Part shown: positions 28,948-42,764 of the stretch, one piece after another
How positions within the stretch are numbered: the first letter of the stretch is position 1
Layout: every line of letters begins with the position of its first letter
Origin: Pseudomonas oryzihabitans
GTDB lineage: Bacteria; Pseudomonadota; Gammaproteobacteria; Pseudomonadales; Pseudomonadaceae
Length of the DNA: 64,000 nucleotides
Assembly: GCF_024652905.1 (NCBI RefSeq)
Contig: NZ_CP102428.1
Coordinates: 2,306,501 to 2,370,500 of the forward strand
Direction: 5' to 3'
Program-made: the position numbers and the translations under genes
Notes under the pieces: model-generated
Told to the model about the DNA's origin: nothing
Databases searched by the model: none
The model's input: only the letters and a program-made list of their open reading frames with translations

Positions 28948-29044
28948 TTCGTCCCTGCCCCTGTAATCCTGCCACCGTCCTGGTGAACCTCGTCCTGAGG
29001 TGATCCCGATCCGCTTCCTGCCGATCCGTGTCGTCCCAGACACA
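28920..29044 (-). ncRNA. rsmZ: Gac/Rsm regulatory small RNA RsmZ
   Basis: No protein is needed to explain this stretch between convergent fdxA and rpoS. On the minus strand it contains about ten GGA motifs (several as AGGA or GGGA, e.g. in the loop of GUGUC-UGGGAC-GACAC at the 5' end, and in AGGAAG, AGGACG, AGGAUU, GGGACG). It ends in a strong GGGGGCGGA/UCCGCCCCC hairpin and six U. This is the RsmA/CsrA-titrating RNA architecture, in the exact locus of rsmZ in other pseudomonads. 5' end is estimated from a TACTAT -10; length about 125 nt. Confidence 0.9.
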
Positions 29045-29050
29045 GAGCCG

Positions 29051-29056
29051 ATAGTA
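29051..29056 (-). promoter_or_regulatory. Predicted -10 of rsmZ
   Basis: TACTAT on the minus strand, six bases before the inferred RsmZ 5' end. No good -35 is visible, which fits an activator-dependent promoter. Confidence 0.5.
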
Positions 29057-29218
29057 CTCTCCTCCCGAGCAATGGCAATCTGCCACAAGCCGCCCTCTCA
29101 GGCCGCTTCGCTGCTCCGCCCGAAACAAAAAATCGTTATGCGGCAATCACTTGAAGATTAGCCATGCTGATCAAGCGATGCTTTCCGGCAGTCTCAAGCG
29201 ATCCATGCTTACGCGGCC

Positions 29219-29236
29219 TGTAAGCCGAGGCTTACA
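29219..29236. promoter_or_regulatory. GacA upstream activating sequence (UAS) of rsmZ
   Basis: TGTAAG-N6-CTTACA, an 18-bp element whose two half-sites match the GacA box exactly, lying 175-192 bp upstream of the inferred RsmZ start. That distance agrees with characterised rsmZ promoters. Between it and the -10 the DNA includes an A/T-rich run near 29125-29135; otherwise nothing recognised. Confidence 0.92.
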
Positions 29237-29247
29237 AGAACACGCAG

Positions 29248-29272
29248 AAAAAAGCCCGGATGAATCCGGGCT
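29248..29272 (-). terminator. Intrinsic terminator of rpoS
   Basis: On the minus strand AGCCCGGA-TTCA-TCCGGGCT followed by a T6 run, 30 bp beyond the rpoS stop and 12 bp from the GacA box. Confidence 0.85.
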
Positions 29273-29301
29273 TCGTTTGGTTGATATTCAGCTAGGGCTG
29301 G

Positions 29302-30294
29302 TCAGAACAGCGAATCACTGGACAGGCCGTTGCGCTCGAAGATCTCGCGCAATCGCTTGAGTGCCTCGACCTGGATCTGCCGCACCCGCTCGCGGGTCAG
29401 TCCGATCTCCTGCCCGACCTCTTCCAGGGTGCAGGCTTCATGACCCCGTAGGCCGAAGCGGCGTACCACCACTTCGCGCTGCTTTTCCGGCAGCTCTAGC
29501 AGCCACTGGTCGATGCTCTGGTTGAGATCCGAATCCTGCAGCAATTCGCAGGGGTCGGTGGGGCGATCGTCGGTCAGGGTATCGAGCAGGGTCTTGTCGG
29601 AATCGGGACCGAGCACCATGTCCACTGAGCTGATCCGCTCGTTAAGGCCCATCACCCGCTTGACGTCCGCCACCGGTTTTTCCAGCAGCGCGGCGATCTC
29701 CTCGGGCGAAGGCTCGTGGTCGAGCTTCTGGGTGAGTTCGCGTGCCGCGCGCAGATGCAGGTTGAGTTCCTTGACCACGTGGATCGGCAGGCGAATGGTG
29801 CGAGTCTGGTTCATGATCGCCCGTTCGATGGTCTGCCGGATCCACCAGGTGGCATAGGTGGAGAAGCGGAAGCCCCGTTCGGGGTCGAATTTCTCCACGG
29901 CGCGAATCAGGCCCAGATTGCCTTCCTCGATCAGATCGAGCAGCGACAGGCCGCGATTGATGTAGCGGCGGGCGATCTTGACCACCAGGCGCAGGTTGCT
30001 TTCGATCATGCGCTTGCGACCGGCGGGATCACCGCGCTGCGCGAGACGCGCGAAATGCACCTCTTCCGCCGGTGACAGCAGTGGCGAGAAGCCAATTTCG
30101 TTGAGATAGAGCTGAGTGGCGTCGAGTGCTCGGCCATAATCGGCCAGCTTGGCGCCGCGCAAGACCTGGTTACCGCGCCCGGAGAGCGCCTTGGTCATGG
30201 CGGATTCGGTGGATTCCTCACCGAAGGGATTGGAATCGAGAAGCAGGACATCGTCGCCGAGATCGTACTCGGTTTCTTGTTTGTTCTGGATCAT
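29302..30294 (-). CDS. rpoS: RNA polymerase sigma factor RpoS (sigma-38)
   Basis: 330 residues. Sigma-70 regions in order: 1.2 ([20 protein letters not shown]), 2 ([20 protein letters not shown] and [16 protein letters not shown]), 3 ([20 protein letters not shown]) and 4 ([17 protein letters not shown] with [19 protein letters not shown]). Stationary-phase and general-stress regulator. ATG at 30294 ([15 protein letters not shown]) with AAGGG at nine bases; an upstream Met at 30372 lies in the nlpD-rpoS gap and is not supported. nlpD lies 110 bp upstream; rsmZ lies downstream. Confidence 0.97.
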   Translation of the reverse strand: MIQNKQETEYDLGDDVLLLDSNPFGEESTESAMTKALSGRGNQVLRGAKLADYGRALDATQLYLNEIGFSPLLSPAEEVHFARLAQRGDPAGRKRMIESNLRLVVKIARRYINRGLSLLDLIEEGNLGLIRAVEKFDPERGFRFSTYATWWIRQTIERAIMNQTRTIRLPIHVVKELNLHLRAARELTQKLDHEPSPEEIAALLEKPVADVKRVMGLNERISSVDMVLGPDSDKTLLDTLTDDRPTDPCELLQDSDLNQSIDQWLLELPEKQREVVVRRFGLRGHEACTLEEVGQEIGLTRERVRQIQVEALKRLREIFERNGLSSDSLF

Positions 30295-30404
30295 CTTGAG
30301 TAACCCTTGCTCGTCTGTGCTTCGAGCCAGGGCGTATCGATACGTTGCCGATGCGCCATGACTCGCCCCCAAAGAGCTGCGGGATCGAGTCGGCGCCTAG
30401 CGAA

Positions 30405-31298
30405 TCAGCGATTGGGCAAAAACTGCAAAGGATCCACCGGCTTGCCCTGACGGCGAATCTCGAAATGAAGCTTGACGCGGTCGGTCCCGGTCGAACCCAT
30501 CTCGGCAATCGTCTGCCCTATCTTGACACGCTCACCTTCCCGAACCAGCAACCTACGATTGTGACCGTAGGCACTGACGTAGGTTTCGCTGTGTTTGACG
30601 ATAACCAGTTCACCATAACCCCGCAGACCGTTTCCGGCATAGACCACGGTGCCGTCGGCAGCCGCCATCACGGGCTGGCCTTCCTGGCCGGCGATGTCTA
30701 TTCCCTTGTTTAGACTGCTGCTGGCGGAGAAGCGGCTGATCAGGGTGCCTTTCGTCGGCCAGGCCCAACCGGAGGCCGATTGGGGGACGTCACGGGTCGG
30801 CGTCTGGGCTGGCGTCACCGGGGTCGGCGGTGGCGCCGTGGGCAGATTCGGGGTCACTACCGGGGTGGCGGCGGTGGGACTGGAGGTGACGGGCGGCGGG
30901 ATGGGTACCGGGGTGGCCACCGGACTGCCCGGTGCCGGAGCGGAAGCTACCGTGGCCGGTCGACGGATGATGCGACTGGAACCACTGGCGCTGGAACCGT
31001 TGCCGAAACGGATGACCTGGCCGACATGGATGACATAGGGCGCACTGAGACCATTCTGGGCCGCCAGGGCACGCCATTCCCAGCCGTTGCGGGAAGCGAT
31101 GGAAAACAGGGTGTCACCGCGCTTGACGCGATATTGCCCGGAAGTGACCTGGGGCACGCTGCCGCGACCATCGCCGCGGTCGACCACCGGCGCTCGCGAA
31201 CCGTTGCTCGAACAACCCGTCAGCAGCAGGGCCACGAGCACTGTCGCTAGCCAGCCTGATCGCCCTCGTCCTGGAAATCCTTGCGCTCGGGCCTTCAC
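30405..31298 (-). CDS. nlpD: Lipoprotein NlpD, LysM and LytM domains
   Basis: 297 residues. Lipoprotein signal WLATVLVALLLTGCSSNGSR with lipobox LLTGC. LysM domain (~55-98, YRVKRGDTLFSIASRNGWEW), a Pro/Thr-rich linker (~110-175), then a C-terminal M23/LytM domain in which the first zinc ligand position reads NKGIDIA instead of HxGxD, so it is probably catalytically inactive and acts as an amidase activator in cell division, as in E. coli. Start GTG at 31298 with GGGAGG five bases upstream. Precedes rpoS; in relatives the rpoS promoter lies inside nlpD. Confidence 0.94.
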   Translation of the reverse strand: MKARAQGFPGRGRSGWLATVLVALLLTGCSSNGSRAPVVDRGDGRGSVPQVTSGQYRVKRGDTLFSIASRNGWEWRALAAQNGLSAPYVIHVGQVIRFGNGSSASGSSRIIRRPATVASAPAPGSPVATPVPIPPPVTSSPTAATPVVTPNLPTAPPPTPVTPAQTPTRDVPQSASGWAWPTKGTLISRFSASSSLNKGIDIAGQEGQPVMAAADGTVVYAGNGLRGYGELVIVKHSETYVSAYGHNRRLLVREGERVKIGQTIAEMGSTGTDRVKLHFEIRRQGKPVDPLQFLPNR

Positions 31299-31411
31299 CC
31301 GTTCCTCCCGCAGAGTCTGATCATCTACCGTCCGGCCATCCCGCCGGCCTCAAGCGGCCAAAGCCGCCAGGCAGCCTTGGAGCATGGCACCGAGGTAACG
31401 TTCCCTATCGC

Positions 31412-32092
31412 TCACTGGGCCAGAGGTCCGTTGAGCAGGGGCACGAAACGAACGGCGTTGAGTTCGTGGCGGACGAAGCCGTCGTCTTCGCGCACGATCA
31501 GCAGGAGCTTCTGCTCCTCGTCGACGCCCACCGGGATCACCAGGCGCCCGCCAGGCGCCAGCTGGTCGAGCAGCGCCTGGGGGACTTCCCGCGCGGCCGC
31601 GGTGACGATGATGCCATTGTAGGGCGCCAGCGCCGGCCAGCCCTCCCAGCCATCGCCCCAGCGGAACACCACGTTGCGCAGGTTGAGTTCGAGCAGCCGC
31701 TCCTTGGCCCGGTCCTGCAGCGACTGGATCCGCTCCACGGAAAACACCCGCTCCACCGTCTGCGCCAGGATGGCGGTCTGGTAGCCGGAGCCGGTACCGA
31801 TCTCCATGACCTTGTCCAGCGGCCCGCCGGCGAGCAGGAGCTCGGTCATACGCGCCACCATGAAGGGCTGGGAGATGGTCTGGTTGTGGCCGATGGGCAA
31901 CGCCGTGTCTTCGTAGGCGCGATGGGCCAGGGCCTCGTCGACGAACAGATGACGCGGCGTACGGCGGATCACCTCCAGCACCTGGGCGTTGGACAGCCCC
32001 TCTTCGTAGAGGCGCTGGATGAGGCGCTCCCGGGTGCGCTGGGAGGTCATGCCGATGCCGTGTCTTTGCATATGCTCTTGCCCCTGGGTCAT
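31412..32092 (-). CDS. pcm: Protein-L-isoaspartate O-methyltransferase
   Basis: 226 residues. SAM-binding motif [19 protein letters not shown], plus [20 protein letters not shown] and [20 protein letters not shown] typical of the family. Repairs isoaspartyl damage. ATG at 32092 overlaps the surE stop by 4 bp (ATGA). Later Met8 or Met15 could be used instead; the start is uncertain. Part of the truD-surE-pcm-nlpD-rpoS run. Confidence 0.94.
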   Translation of the reverse strand: MTQGQEHMQRHGIGMTSQRTRERLIQRLYEEGLSNAQVLEVIRRTPRHLFVDEALAHRAYEDTALPIGHNQTISQPFMVARMTELLLAGGPLDKVMEIGTGSGYQTAILAQTVERVFSVERIQSLQDRAKERLLELNLRNVVFRWGDGWEGWPALAPYNGIIVTAAAREVPQALLDQLAPGGRLVIPVGVDEEQKLLLIVREDDGFVRHELNAVRFVPLLNGPLAQ

Positions 32093-32844
32093 GTCAGCAG
32101 CTCCGTCAGGGCCGACAGGCCGGCGAAACCCTCGCGGAAGGTGCGATCGAACTGCAGCGGCGTCACCGACACATAGCCTTCCAGCACGGCATGGAAATCG
32201 GTACCTGGCCCGCCATCCACGGCATCGCCGGAGACCGAGATCCAGTAGCCGGCCTTGCCGCGCGGATTGATCTCGCGCACCGGCGGCTTGGCCTGGGCAC
32301 GGTGCCCCAGACGGGTCAGCTGCAGGCCCTTGATCTGCTCGAGCGGCAGATCCGGGATGTTGACGTTGAGCACGGTGCGCGGCGGCAGGTCGAAGCGCTC
32401 GTGCAGGGCGACGATGCGGGTCGCGATCTCGGCCGCCACCGCCATGTTGTCGGGGCTGCGCGAGACCAGCGAAAAGGCCAGGGCCGGACGATTGAGGAAA
32501 CGCCCTTCCATGGCCGCGGCCACGGTACCGGAATAGAGGACGTCGTCGCCCAGGTTGGCGCCCAGGTTGATGCCGGCCACCACCATGTCCGGCGTCTCGT
32601 CCAGCAGGCCGTTGAGGCCGAGGTGAACGCAATCGGTAGGCGTGCCGTTGACGCCCAGGAAGCCATTGGGCAGGCGCTGCGGATGCAGGGGGCGGTCCAG
32701 TGTCAGGGCACTGCTCACGCCGCTCATGTCATAGAGCGGCGCGACTACCTGGCACTCGTAGTCCGCACGAGCGGAGAGCGCGGCATGCAGCGCGGCGATA
32801 CCGGGGGCCAGCACCCCATCGTCGTTGGCGATCAGAAGTCGCAT
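32089..32844 (-). CDS. surE: 5'/3'-nucleotidase SurE
   Basis: 251 residues. N-terminal metal motif [20 protein letters not shown], then [40 protein letters not shown], all conserved in the SurE nucleotidase/exopolyphosphatase family. Divalent-metal phosphatase acting on nucleoside monophosphates under stress. ATG at 32844 overlaps the truD end by 13 bp; its end overlaps pcm. Confidence 0.95.
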   Translation of the reverse strand: MRLLIANDDGVLAPGIAALHAALSARADYECQVVAPLYDMSGVSSALTLDRPLHPQRLPNGFLGVNGTPTDCVHLGLNGLLDETPDMVVAGINLGANLGDDVLYSGTVAAAMEGRFLNRPALAFSLVSRSPDNMAVAAEIATRIVALHERFDLPPRTVLNVNIPDLPLEQIKGLQLTRLGHRAQAKPPVREINPRGKAGYWISVSGDAVDGGPGTDFHAVLEGYVSVTPLQFDRTFREGFAGLSALTELLT

Positions 32845-33890
32845 GGATGTTCCGTCTGCCCTGCCTCGCCAAGCGTTACCAGCTCGCGAACCACTGCGGT
32901 GGCGAAACAGCCGGCCGGCAGGACGAATTCGAGTTGCAGAATGTCAGGAGCGGGATAATGCCACGTCAGGCCGCCGATGGGGAGGCGCAGGATGCGCCGT
33001 TCATGCGAGAGGCCGGCACCGGCCAGCCAGGCGGGCAGCTCTCCCGCGGCCTTCGCCACCGCCTGTTCCAGGGCGGCGGCCGGCCCCTGCACCGGCGACT
33101 CGCCGGCGCCCCACAGGGGGCCGGTGGGGTGCAGATCGAGCGCCGCCAGGCGCGGATCCTCTAGATCGGCGGTGGTCGCTGGAAAGTGGCTGCGGCTGTC
33201 GGTGAAGGCCAGCAGGTCGCCCTCCTGCGCCCGCTGCCACGAGCCATCGGCGACACGACCGGCCAGCACCTGATTGAACAGCCAGCTGCGCGCGGCGGAC
33301 AGGGTCCGCGAACGCCGGTTGCGCTGCTCGGGCAGGCGCTGGTCGCGGGCGCACGCTTGAGCATCGGCCAGATTGCCGCCCTCATGGCCGAAACGCTGCG
33401 GACCGAAATAGTTGGGTACGCCCTTGGCGGCGATGGCCTGCAACCGCGCCTCCAGCGCCACGGCATCGGCCTTGAGCCCGGTCAGGCGCAGGCGGAAGCC
33501 ATTGGCGGCATGGGCGCCGCGTTGTAGCTTGCGCCGGTGCCGCCCCTGCTGGAGGATCACCAGCGTCTCGTCGCAGGCGGCCGCGAGGTCCGGATCGGCC
33601 TTGCCGGGCAGGTGCAGGCTGAACCACTGACGGGTCAAGGCCTGGCGATCCTTGAGGCCGGCGTAGCTGATCGCCCGCTGGGGCACGCCAGCGGCACGGG
33701 CGAGGCGGCGCACGGCCTCCTCGGTGTTGAGGCCGCGCTTCTCGACCCACAGCCAGAGGTGCTCGCCATCACCGCTCAGCGGGATGTCCAGTACCTCATC
33801 CACCTGGAAGTCCTCGGCGCTGGCCTTGAGGATCGCCTGGCCACAGGGCTCGCCATGGGCGCGCGGCCCGAGCAGCTGGTCTTCGGTCAT
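32832..33890 (-). CDS. truD: tRNA pseudouridine-13 synthase TruD
   Basis: 352 residues. Contains [40 protein letters not shown] and the catalytic-Asp motif [20 protein letters not shown], then [20 protein letters not shown]. Makes pseudouridine 13 in tRNA-Glu and others. ATG at 33890 overlaps the ispF stop by 4 bp. Confidence 0.95.
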   Translation of the reverse strand: MTEDQLLGPRAHGEPCGQAILKASAEDFQVDEVLDIPLSGDGEHLWLWVEKRGLNTEEAVRRLARAAGVPQRAISYAGLKDRQALTRQWFSLHLPGKADPDLAAACDETLVILQQGRHRRKLQRGAHAANGFRLRLTGLKADAVALEARLQAIAAKGVPNYFGPQRFGHEGGNLADAQACARDQRLPEQRNRRSRTLSAARSWLFNQVLAGRVADGSWQRAQEGDLLAFTDSRSHFPATTADLEDPRLAALDLHPTGPLWGAGESPVQGPAAALEQAVAKAAGELPAWLAGAGLSHERRILRLPIGGLTWHYPAPDILQLEFVLPAGCFATAVVRELVTLGEAGQTEHPCDF

Positions 33891-34360
33891 AGCGGCAGCA
33901 ACAGGGCCACGGCGTGCACGGCGATGCCTTCTTCGCGCCCGACGAAACCCAGACGCTCGGTGGTGGTGGCCTTGACGTTGACCTGGCCCAGTTCGACCTG
34001 CAGGTCCTCGGCGATAGCCTGGCGCATGGCCTCGATGTGCGGCGCCATCTTCGGCGCCTGGGCCGCGATGGTGCCGTCGACGTTGCCGACCTGCCAGCCC
34101 TGCTCGCGCACCAGACCGACCACATGACGCAGAAGCACCCGGCTGTCGGCGCCCTTGAAGCGCGGATCGGTATCGGGGAAATGCTTGCCGATGTCGCCCA
34201 GGGCGGCCGCGCCCAGCAGGGCGTCGGCCAGGGCGTGCAACAGCACGTCGCCGTCGGAGTGGGCGACCAGGCCGTGGTGGTGGGGAATGCGAATGCCACC
34301 GAGGGTGATGAAATCGCCCTCGCCGAAGGCGTGAACGTCGAAACCGTGACCTATGCGCAT
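33887..34360 (-). CDS. ispF: 2-C-methyl-D-erythritol 2,4-cyclodiphosphate synthase
   Basis: 157 residues. MEP-pathway enzyme (MECDP synthase). Zinc ligands in [11 protein letters not shown] (Asp, His) and in [20 protein letters not shown]; phosphate-binding [20 protein letters not shown] at the C-terminus. ATG at 34360; the frame continues 51 bp upstream but that part is not family-like and no strong ribosome site is visible at either. Its start is 69 bp from the MITE-like element. Partner IspD is encoded ~3.3 kb away. Confidence 0.95.
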   Translation of the reverse strand: MRIGHGFDVHAFGEGDFITLGGIRIPHHHGLVAHSDGDVLLHALADALLGAAALGDIGKHFPDTDPRFKGADSRVLLRHVVGLVREQGWQVGNVDGTIAAQAPKMAPHIEAMRQAIAEDLQVELGQVNVKATTTERLGFVGREEGIAVHAVALLLPL

Positions 34361-34429
34361 GAAGAGAGACGCCCTGGAAAATGACAGGGCGTCGATTCTA
34401 CCGGCTGGCAACAGCTTCCGTCGCCCTTA

Positions 34430-34570
34430 GGCTCTGTACCAAAAGTGCCTGCGCTCGGTAATGCTTCGTTGAAAAACGCTTCGGAATGCTCATTTACCGT
34501 TAATAAACTCCGCTTCCTCAGCGCTTTTCGCCTCGCCTGACCTTCGCTCGGCAACTTTTCGTACAGAACC
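34430..34570. mobile_element. MITE-like element, 141 bp, flanked by TA
   Basis: The ends are imperfect inverted repeats: GGCTCTGTACCAAAAGT on the left and, reverse-complemented, GGTTCTGTACGAAAAGT on the right (15 of 17 identical). Each end is directly bordered by TA (34428-34429 and 34571-34572), which looks like a TA target-site duplication. No transposase is inside, so it is non-autonomous; IS630/mariner-type mobilisation would fit a TA target but is inference. It lies between ispF and fghA and overlaps the last base of fghA. Confidence 0.7.
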
Positions 34571-35418
34571 TATGGGGTCGACAGGGCCGCCGCGTGATGC
34601 CGCAGATGGTCGTCGATGAAGCTGGCGACGAAGAAATAGCTGTGGTCATAGCCGGGTTGCAGCCGCAGTTCCAGCGGATGACCCGCGGCTTCCGCCGCCC
34701 GCTGCAGCGCCTGGGGCTTGAGCTGTTCGGCGAGGAAGCTGTCCTGCTCGCCCTGGTCGACCAGCAGCGGCAGCCGCTCCTCGGCCTTGGCCAGCAGCGC
34801 ACAGGCATCCCATTCCGCCCAGGTACTGCGGTCTTCGCCCAGATAGTTCGAAAAAGCCTTGTGCCCCCAGGGGCAATCCAGCGGATTGACGATGGGCGAG
34901 AAGGCCGACACCGAACGATAGCGACCCGGATGGCGCAGGGCGCAGATCAGGGCCCCGTGGCCACCCATGGAATGACCGCTGACGCCGCGGCGATCGGAGA
35001 CCGGGAAGTTGGCCTCGATCAGCGCCGGCAGCTCCTCCACCACATAGTCGTGCATGCGGTAATGCTTGGCCCAGGGCTGCTGGGTGGCATTGATGTAGAA
35101 GCCGGCGCCCAGGCCGAAGTCCCAGGCCTTTTCGGGGTCGTCCGGTACGCCTTCGCCGCGCGGACTGGTGTCCGGCGCCACCAGCACCAGGCCCAGCTCG
35201 GCCGCCAGGCGCTGGGCGCCAGCTTTCTGCATGAAGTTCTCGTCGGTGCAGGTCAACCCCGACAGCCAGTAGAGCACCGGCAGGTCGCTACTGGCTTCCG
35301 CCTGGGGCGGCAGATAGACGGCGAAGGTCATGTCGCAGTCGAGACTGCGCGCGCGATGGCGATAGCGCTTGTGCCAGCCGCCGAAACTCTTGTTGCTGGA
35401 GAGCAGTTCGAGACTCAT
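34570..35418 (-). CDS. fghA: S-formylglutathione hydrolase
   Basis: 282 residues from the ATG at 35418. Esterase-D fold: [20 protein letters not shown], nucleophile Ser150 in [14 protein letters not shown], Asp near [12 protein letters not shown] and His in [15 protein letters not shown]. Hydrolyses S-formylglutathione to formate and glutathione, the last step of formaldehyde detoxification started by AdhC. ATG 6 bp further up (35424) directly follows GGGAG with no spacer, so the second ATG is preferred. The TAG stop is completed by the first base of the adjacent MITE-like element. 45-bp gap to adhC. Confidence 0.95.
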   Translation of the reverse strand: MSLELLSSNKSFGGWHKRYRHRARSLDCDMTFAVYLPPQAEASSDLPVLYWLSGLTCTDENFMQKAGAQRLAAELGLVLVAPDTSPRGEGVPDDPEKAWDFGLGAGFYINATQQPWAKHYRMHDYVVEELPALIEANFPVSDRRGVSGHSMGGHGALICALRHPGRYRSVSAFSPIVNPLDCPWGHKAFSNYLGEDRSTWAEWDACALLAKAEERLPLLVDQGEQDSFLAEQLKPQALQRAAEAAGHPLELRLQPGYDHSYFFVASFIDDHLRHHAAALSTP

Positions 35419-35463
35419 GGTCATCTCCCGAACAGGGGGCGCCCCTGGGCGCCCGCCTGGTGA

Positions 35464-36678
<1,215 letters not shown>

Positions 36679-36680
36679 TC

Positions 36681-37580
36681 ATGGGCTGGGAAGGCATCGA
36701 CGAATTCGTCGCCGTGGCGAGCACCCTGCACTTCGGCCAGGCGGCTGATCGTCTCGGCACCTCGACTTCCCACGTCAGCCGTCAGGTCGCCCGCCTGGAA
36801 GAACGCCTGCAGGCGCGGCTGCTCTATCGCAGCACCCGCAGCGTCGCCCTCACCGAAGCCGGCCACACCTTTCTGCAGCACTGCCGCCGTCTGCAGGAGG
36901 CGCGCGACGAAGCCCTGCGCGAGGTCAGCGATCTCTCCAGCCAGCCCAAGGGACTGATCCGCATGACCTGCGCCGTGACCTATGGCGAGCGTTTCGTCGT
37001 GCCCCTGGTCAACGACTTCCTCGCCCGCCATCCCGAGGTGAGTCTGGAGCTGGACCTGACCAATCGCACCGTCGACCTCTTGCACGAAGGCTACGACCTG
37101 GCCATCCGCCTGGGCCGTCTGGCCGATTCCCGCCTGGTGGCGACCCGGCTGGCGCCGCGGGAGCTCTATCTGTGCGCCGCACCCAGCTATCTGGAACGCT
37201 TCGGCGCGCCTCACACCCTGTCGGAACTCGCTCGCCATCGCTGCCTGGTCGGCACCAGCGACATCTGGAGCTTTCGCGAAAACGAGCGTGAGGTGCTGCA
37301 CCGGGTCCAAGGCTCCTGGCGCTGCAACAGCGGCCAGGCGGTATTGGACGCCGCGCTGCGCGGCTTCGGCTTGTGCCAGCTGCCGGACTACTATGTGCTG
37401 CCGCATCTGGCCCGGGGTGAACTGCGTGCCCTGCTGGACAACCGCCAGCCGCCCAACAGCGCGGTCTGGGCTCTCTATCCGCAGCGGCGCTTTCTCTCAC
37501 CGAAGATTCGCCTGCTGGTGGAGCACCTCAAGCAAGGCCTGGGCACCCCGCGCCCAGGCGCTCGCCACCCAGCGGGTTGA
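36681..37580 (+). CDS. gfnR: LysR-type regulator of formaldehyde detoxification
   Basis: 299 residues. N-terminal HTH: STLHFGQAADRLGTSTSHVS then RQVARLEERLQARLLYRSTR; C-terminal LysR substrate-binding domain. Divergent from adhC-fghA over a 104-bp gap containing CCAG-N5-CTGG (36622-36634), a candidate binding site. PAO1 PA3630 in the same position is GfnR, the activator of this operon. ATG at 36681 behind AGGGAAA. Symbol based on position. Confidence 0.85.
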   Translation: MGWEGIDEFVAVASTLHFGQAADRLGTSTSHVSRQVARLEERLQARLLYRSTRSVALTEAGHTFLQHCRRLQEARDEALREVSDLSSQPKGLIRMTCAVTYGERFVVPLVNDFLARHPEVSLELDLTNRTVDLLHEGYDLAIRLGRLADSRLVATRLAPRELYLCAAPSYLERFGAPHTLSELARHRCLVGTSDIWSFRENEREVLHRVQGSWRCNSGQAVLDAALRGFGLCQLPDYYVLPHLARGELRALLDNRQPPNSAVWALYPQRRFLSPKIRLLVEHLKQGLGTPRPGARHPAG

Positions 37581-37628
37581 GCGCAGCGAGCGAGTCTTTT
37601 AAGCGATGGGCCACTGCGGGCCTGGATC

Positions 37629-38330
37629 CTAGGCCTCGGCGAAGACCACTTGCAGCCGCTGCAGGTCTTCGGGGGTAGTGACCTTGATGTTGTCCACCCG
37701 GCCTTCCACCAGGCGCGGCGCATGGCCCGCCCACTCCATGGCCGAGGCCTCGTCGGTGATGGCGGCGCCCGCTGCCAGACCGGCGCTCAGGGCGTCACGC
37801 AGGGCACCGAGGCGAAACATCTGCGGCGTATAGGCCAGCCACACCTGGCTGCGATCCACGGTTTCGCTCACCCGGCCGTCGCGCCCGACGCGCTTGAGGG
37901 TATCCCGCGCCGGCACGCCAAGCAGGCCACCCACCGGGTCCTGGGCCAGTTCGGCCAGCAGCCGATCCAGGTCATCACGTCGCAGATTGGGTCGCGCGGC
38001 ATCGTGCACCAGCACCCAGTCGCCGTCGGTGGCACCCTGTTCGGCTAGCAGCAGCAGGCCGCCCAGTACCGAGTCGGCGCGCTCGCGGCCGCCCGGTGCG
38101 CGCAGGATGCGGGCATCGCGAGCGCACGCCAGGGTCGGCCACCAGGGATCTTCCGGGGCCAGGCTCACCGCCAGGCCACGCAGGCGCGGGTGGTCGAGGA
38201 AACAGTCGAGGGTGCGCTCCAGCAGGCTGCGGCCACCGAGGTCGAGGTATTGCTTGGGGCGGTCGGCACGCATCCGCGCGCCCACACCCGCGGCGGGAAT
38301 GACCGCCCAGAAGGAAGGCAGAAGGGACAT
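37629..38330 (-). CDS. ispD: 2-C-methyl-D-erythritol 4-phosphate cytidylyltransferase
   Basis: 233 residues. Nucleotide-binding N-terminus AVIPAAGVGARMRADRPKQY, VLVHDAARPNLRRDDLDRLL, and YTPQMFRLGALRDALSAGLA near the end. MEP-pathway enzyme making CDP-ME. ATG at 38330 overlaps the ftsB stop by one base (TAATG), so it is translationally coupled. Converges with gfnR across a 48-bp gap without a clear terminator. Confidence 0.95.
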   Translation of the reverse strand: MSLLPSFWAVIPAAGVGARMRADRPKQYLDLGGRSLLERTLDCFLDHPRLRGLAVSLAPEDPWWPTLACARDARILRAPGGRERADSVLGGLLLLAEQGATDGDWVLVHDAARPNLRRDDLDRLLAELAQDPVGGLLGVPARDTLKRVGRDGRVSETVDRSQVWLAYTPQMFRLGALRDALSAGLAAGAAITDEASAMEWAGHAPRLVEGRVDNIKVTTPEDLQRLQVVFAEA

Positions 38331-38608
38331 TATTTGGATTGCAGAAAAAGGGTTTCGCCTTGTTTGACCATGCCGAGTTCGTGGCGGGCACGCTCCTCGA
38401 CGGTCTCCATGCCTTTCTTGAGCTCGACGACCTCGGCTTCGAGGATCTCGTTGCGCTCCAGCAGGCGCTTGTTCTCGCCATTCTGGTCGGCGATCTGCTG
38501 CTTGAGTTCGCGCACCTGGGCGAAGCTGCCATCACCGACCCACAGGCGATACTGGAGACCGCCGAGCAGCAGGAGCAGGAAGGGGAACAGCCAGTAGGGA
38601 CTTCGCAT
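38330..38608 (-). CDS. ftsB: Cell division protein FtsB
   Basis: 92 residues: one N-terminal membrane helix (YWLFPFLLLLLGGLQYRLWV), then a coiled coil (VRELKQQIADQNGENKRLLE onward) and a short periplasmic end. Bridges FtsL and FtsQ in the divisome. Start at MRSPYW (38608); the extra upstream residues lack a ribosome site. Follows eno after a 165-bp gap containing the eno terminator, so it may have its own promoter there. Confidence 0.93.
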   Translation of the reverse strand: MRSPYWLFPFLLLLLGGLQYRLWVGDGSFAQVRELKQQIADQNGENKRLLERNEILEAEVVELKKGMETVEERARHELGMVKQGETLFLQSK

Positions 38609-38660
38609 GGGAGGTAACGGATTCGCGGACGGCGGATGCCGCAAGGACGGCGGCAGAGAC

Positions 38661-38713
38661 GAAAACAGGATAGAAGCCCAGCTCTACGCTTGTAAACTGG
38701 GCATCTATCCTGT
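38661..38713 (-). terminator. Long hairpin terminator downstream of eno
   Basis: A 17-bp inverted repeat with one mismatch (38665-38681 and 38697-38713) and a 15-nt loop, followed on the minus strand by TTTT. It lies ~60 bp beyond the eno stop and should end the eno transcript. Confidence 0.8.
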
Positions 38714-38773
38714 GGTCCGTCGGACGTGGTGGGAGAAGACGACCTAGATCATCGCCTCCCGGTCACACAGCGC

Positions 38774-40111
<1,338 letters not shown>

Positions 40112-40142
40112 CTACCCGCGAGCCTTTTGGTTCAGCCGCCGC

Positions 40143-42757
<2,615 letters not shown>

Positions 42758-42764
42758 CTAAAGG

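Noticed and set aside
34430-34570. A small gene in the ispF-fghA gap
   Set aside because: The short frames there lie within the inverted-repeat element and have no ribosome site or family features.
37581-37628. Terminator between gfnR and ispD
   Set aside because: No stable stem followed by U-tract in the 48-bp gap.
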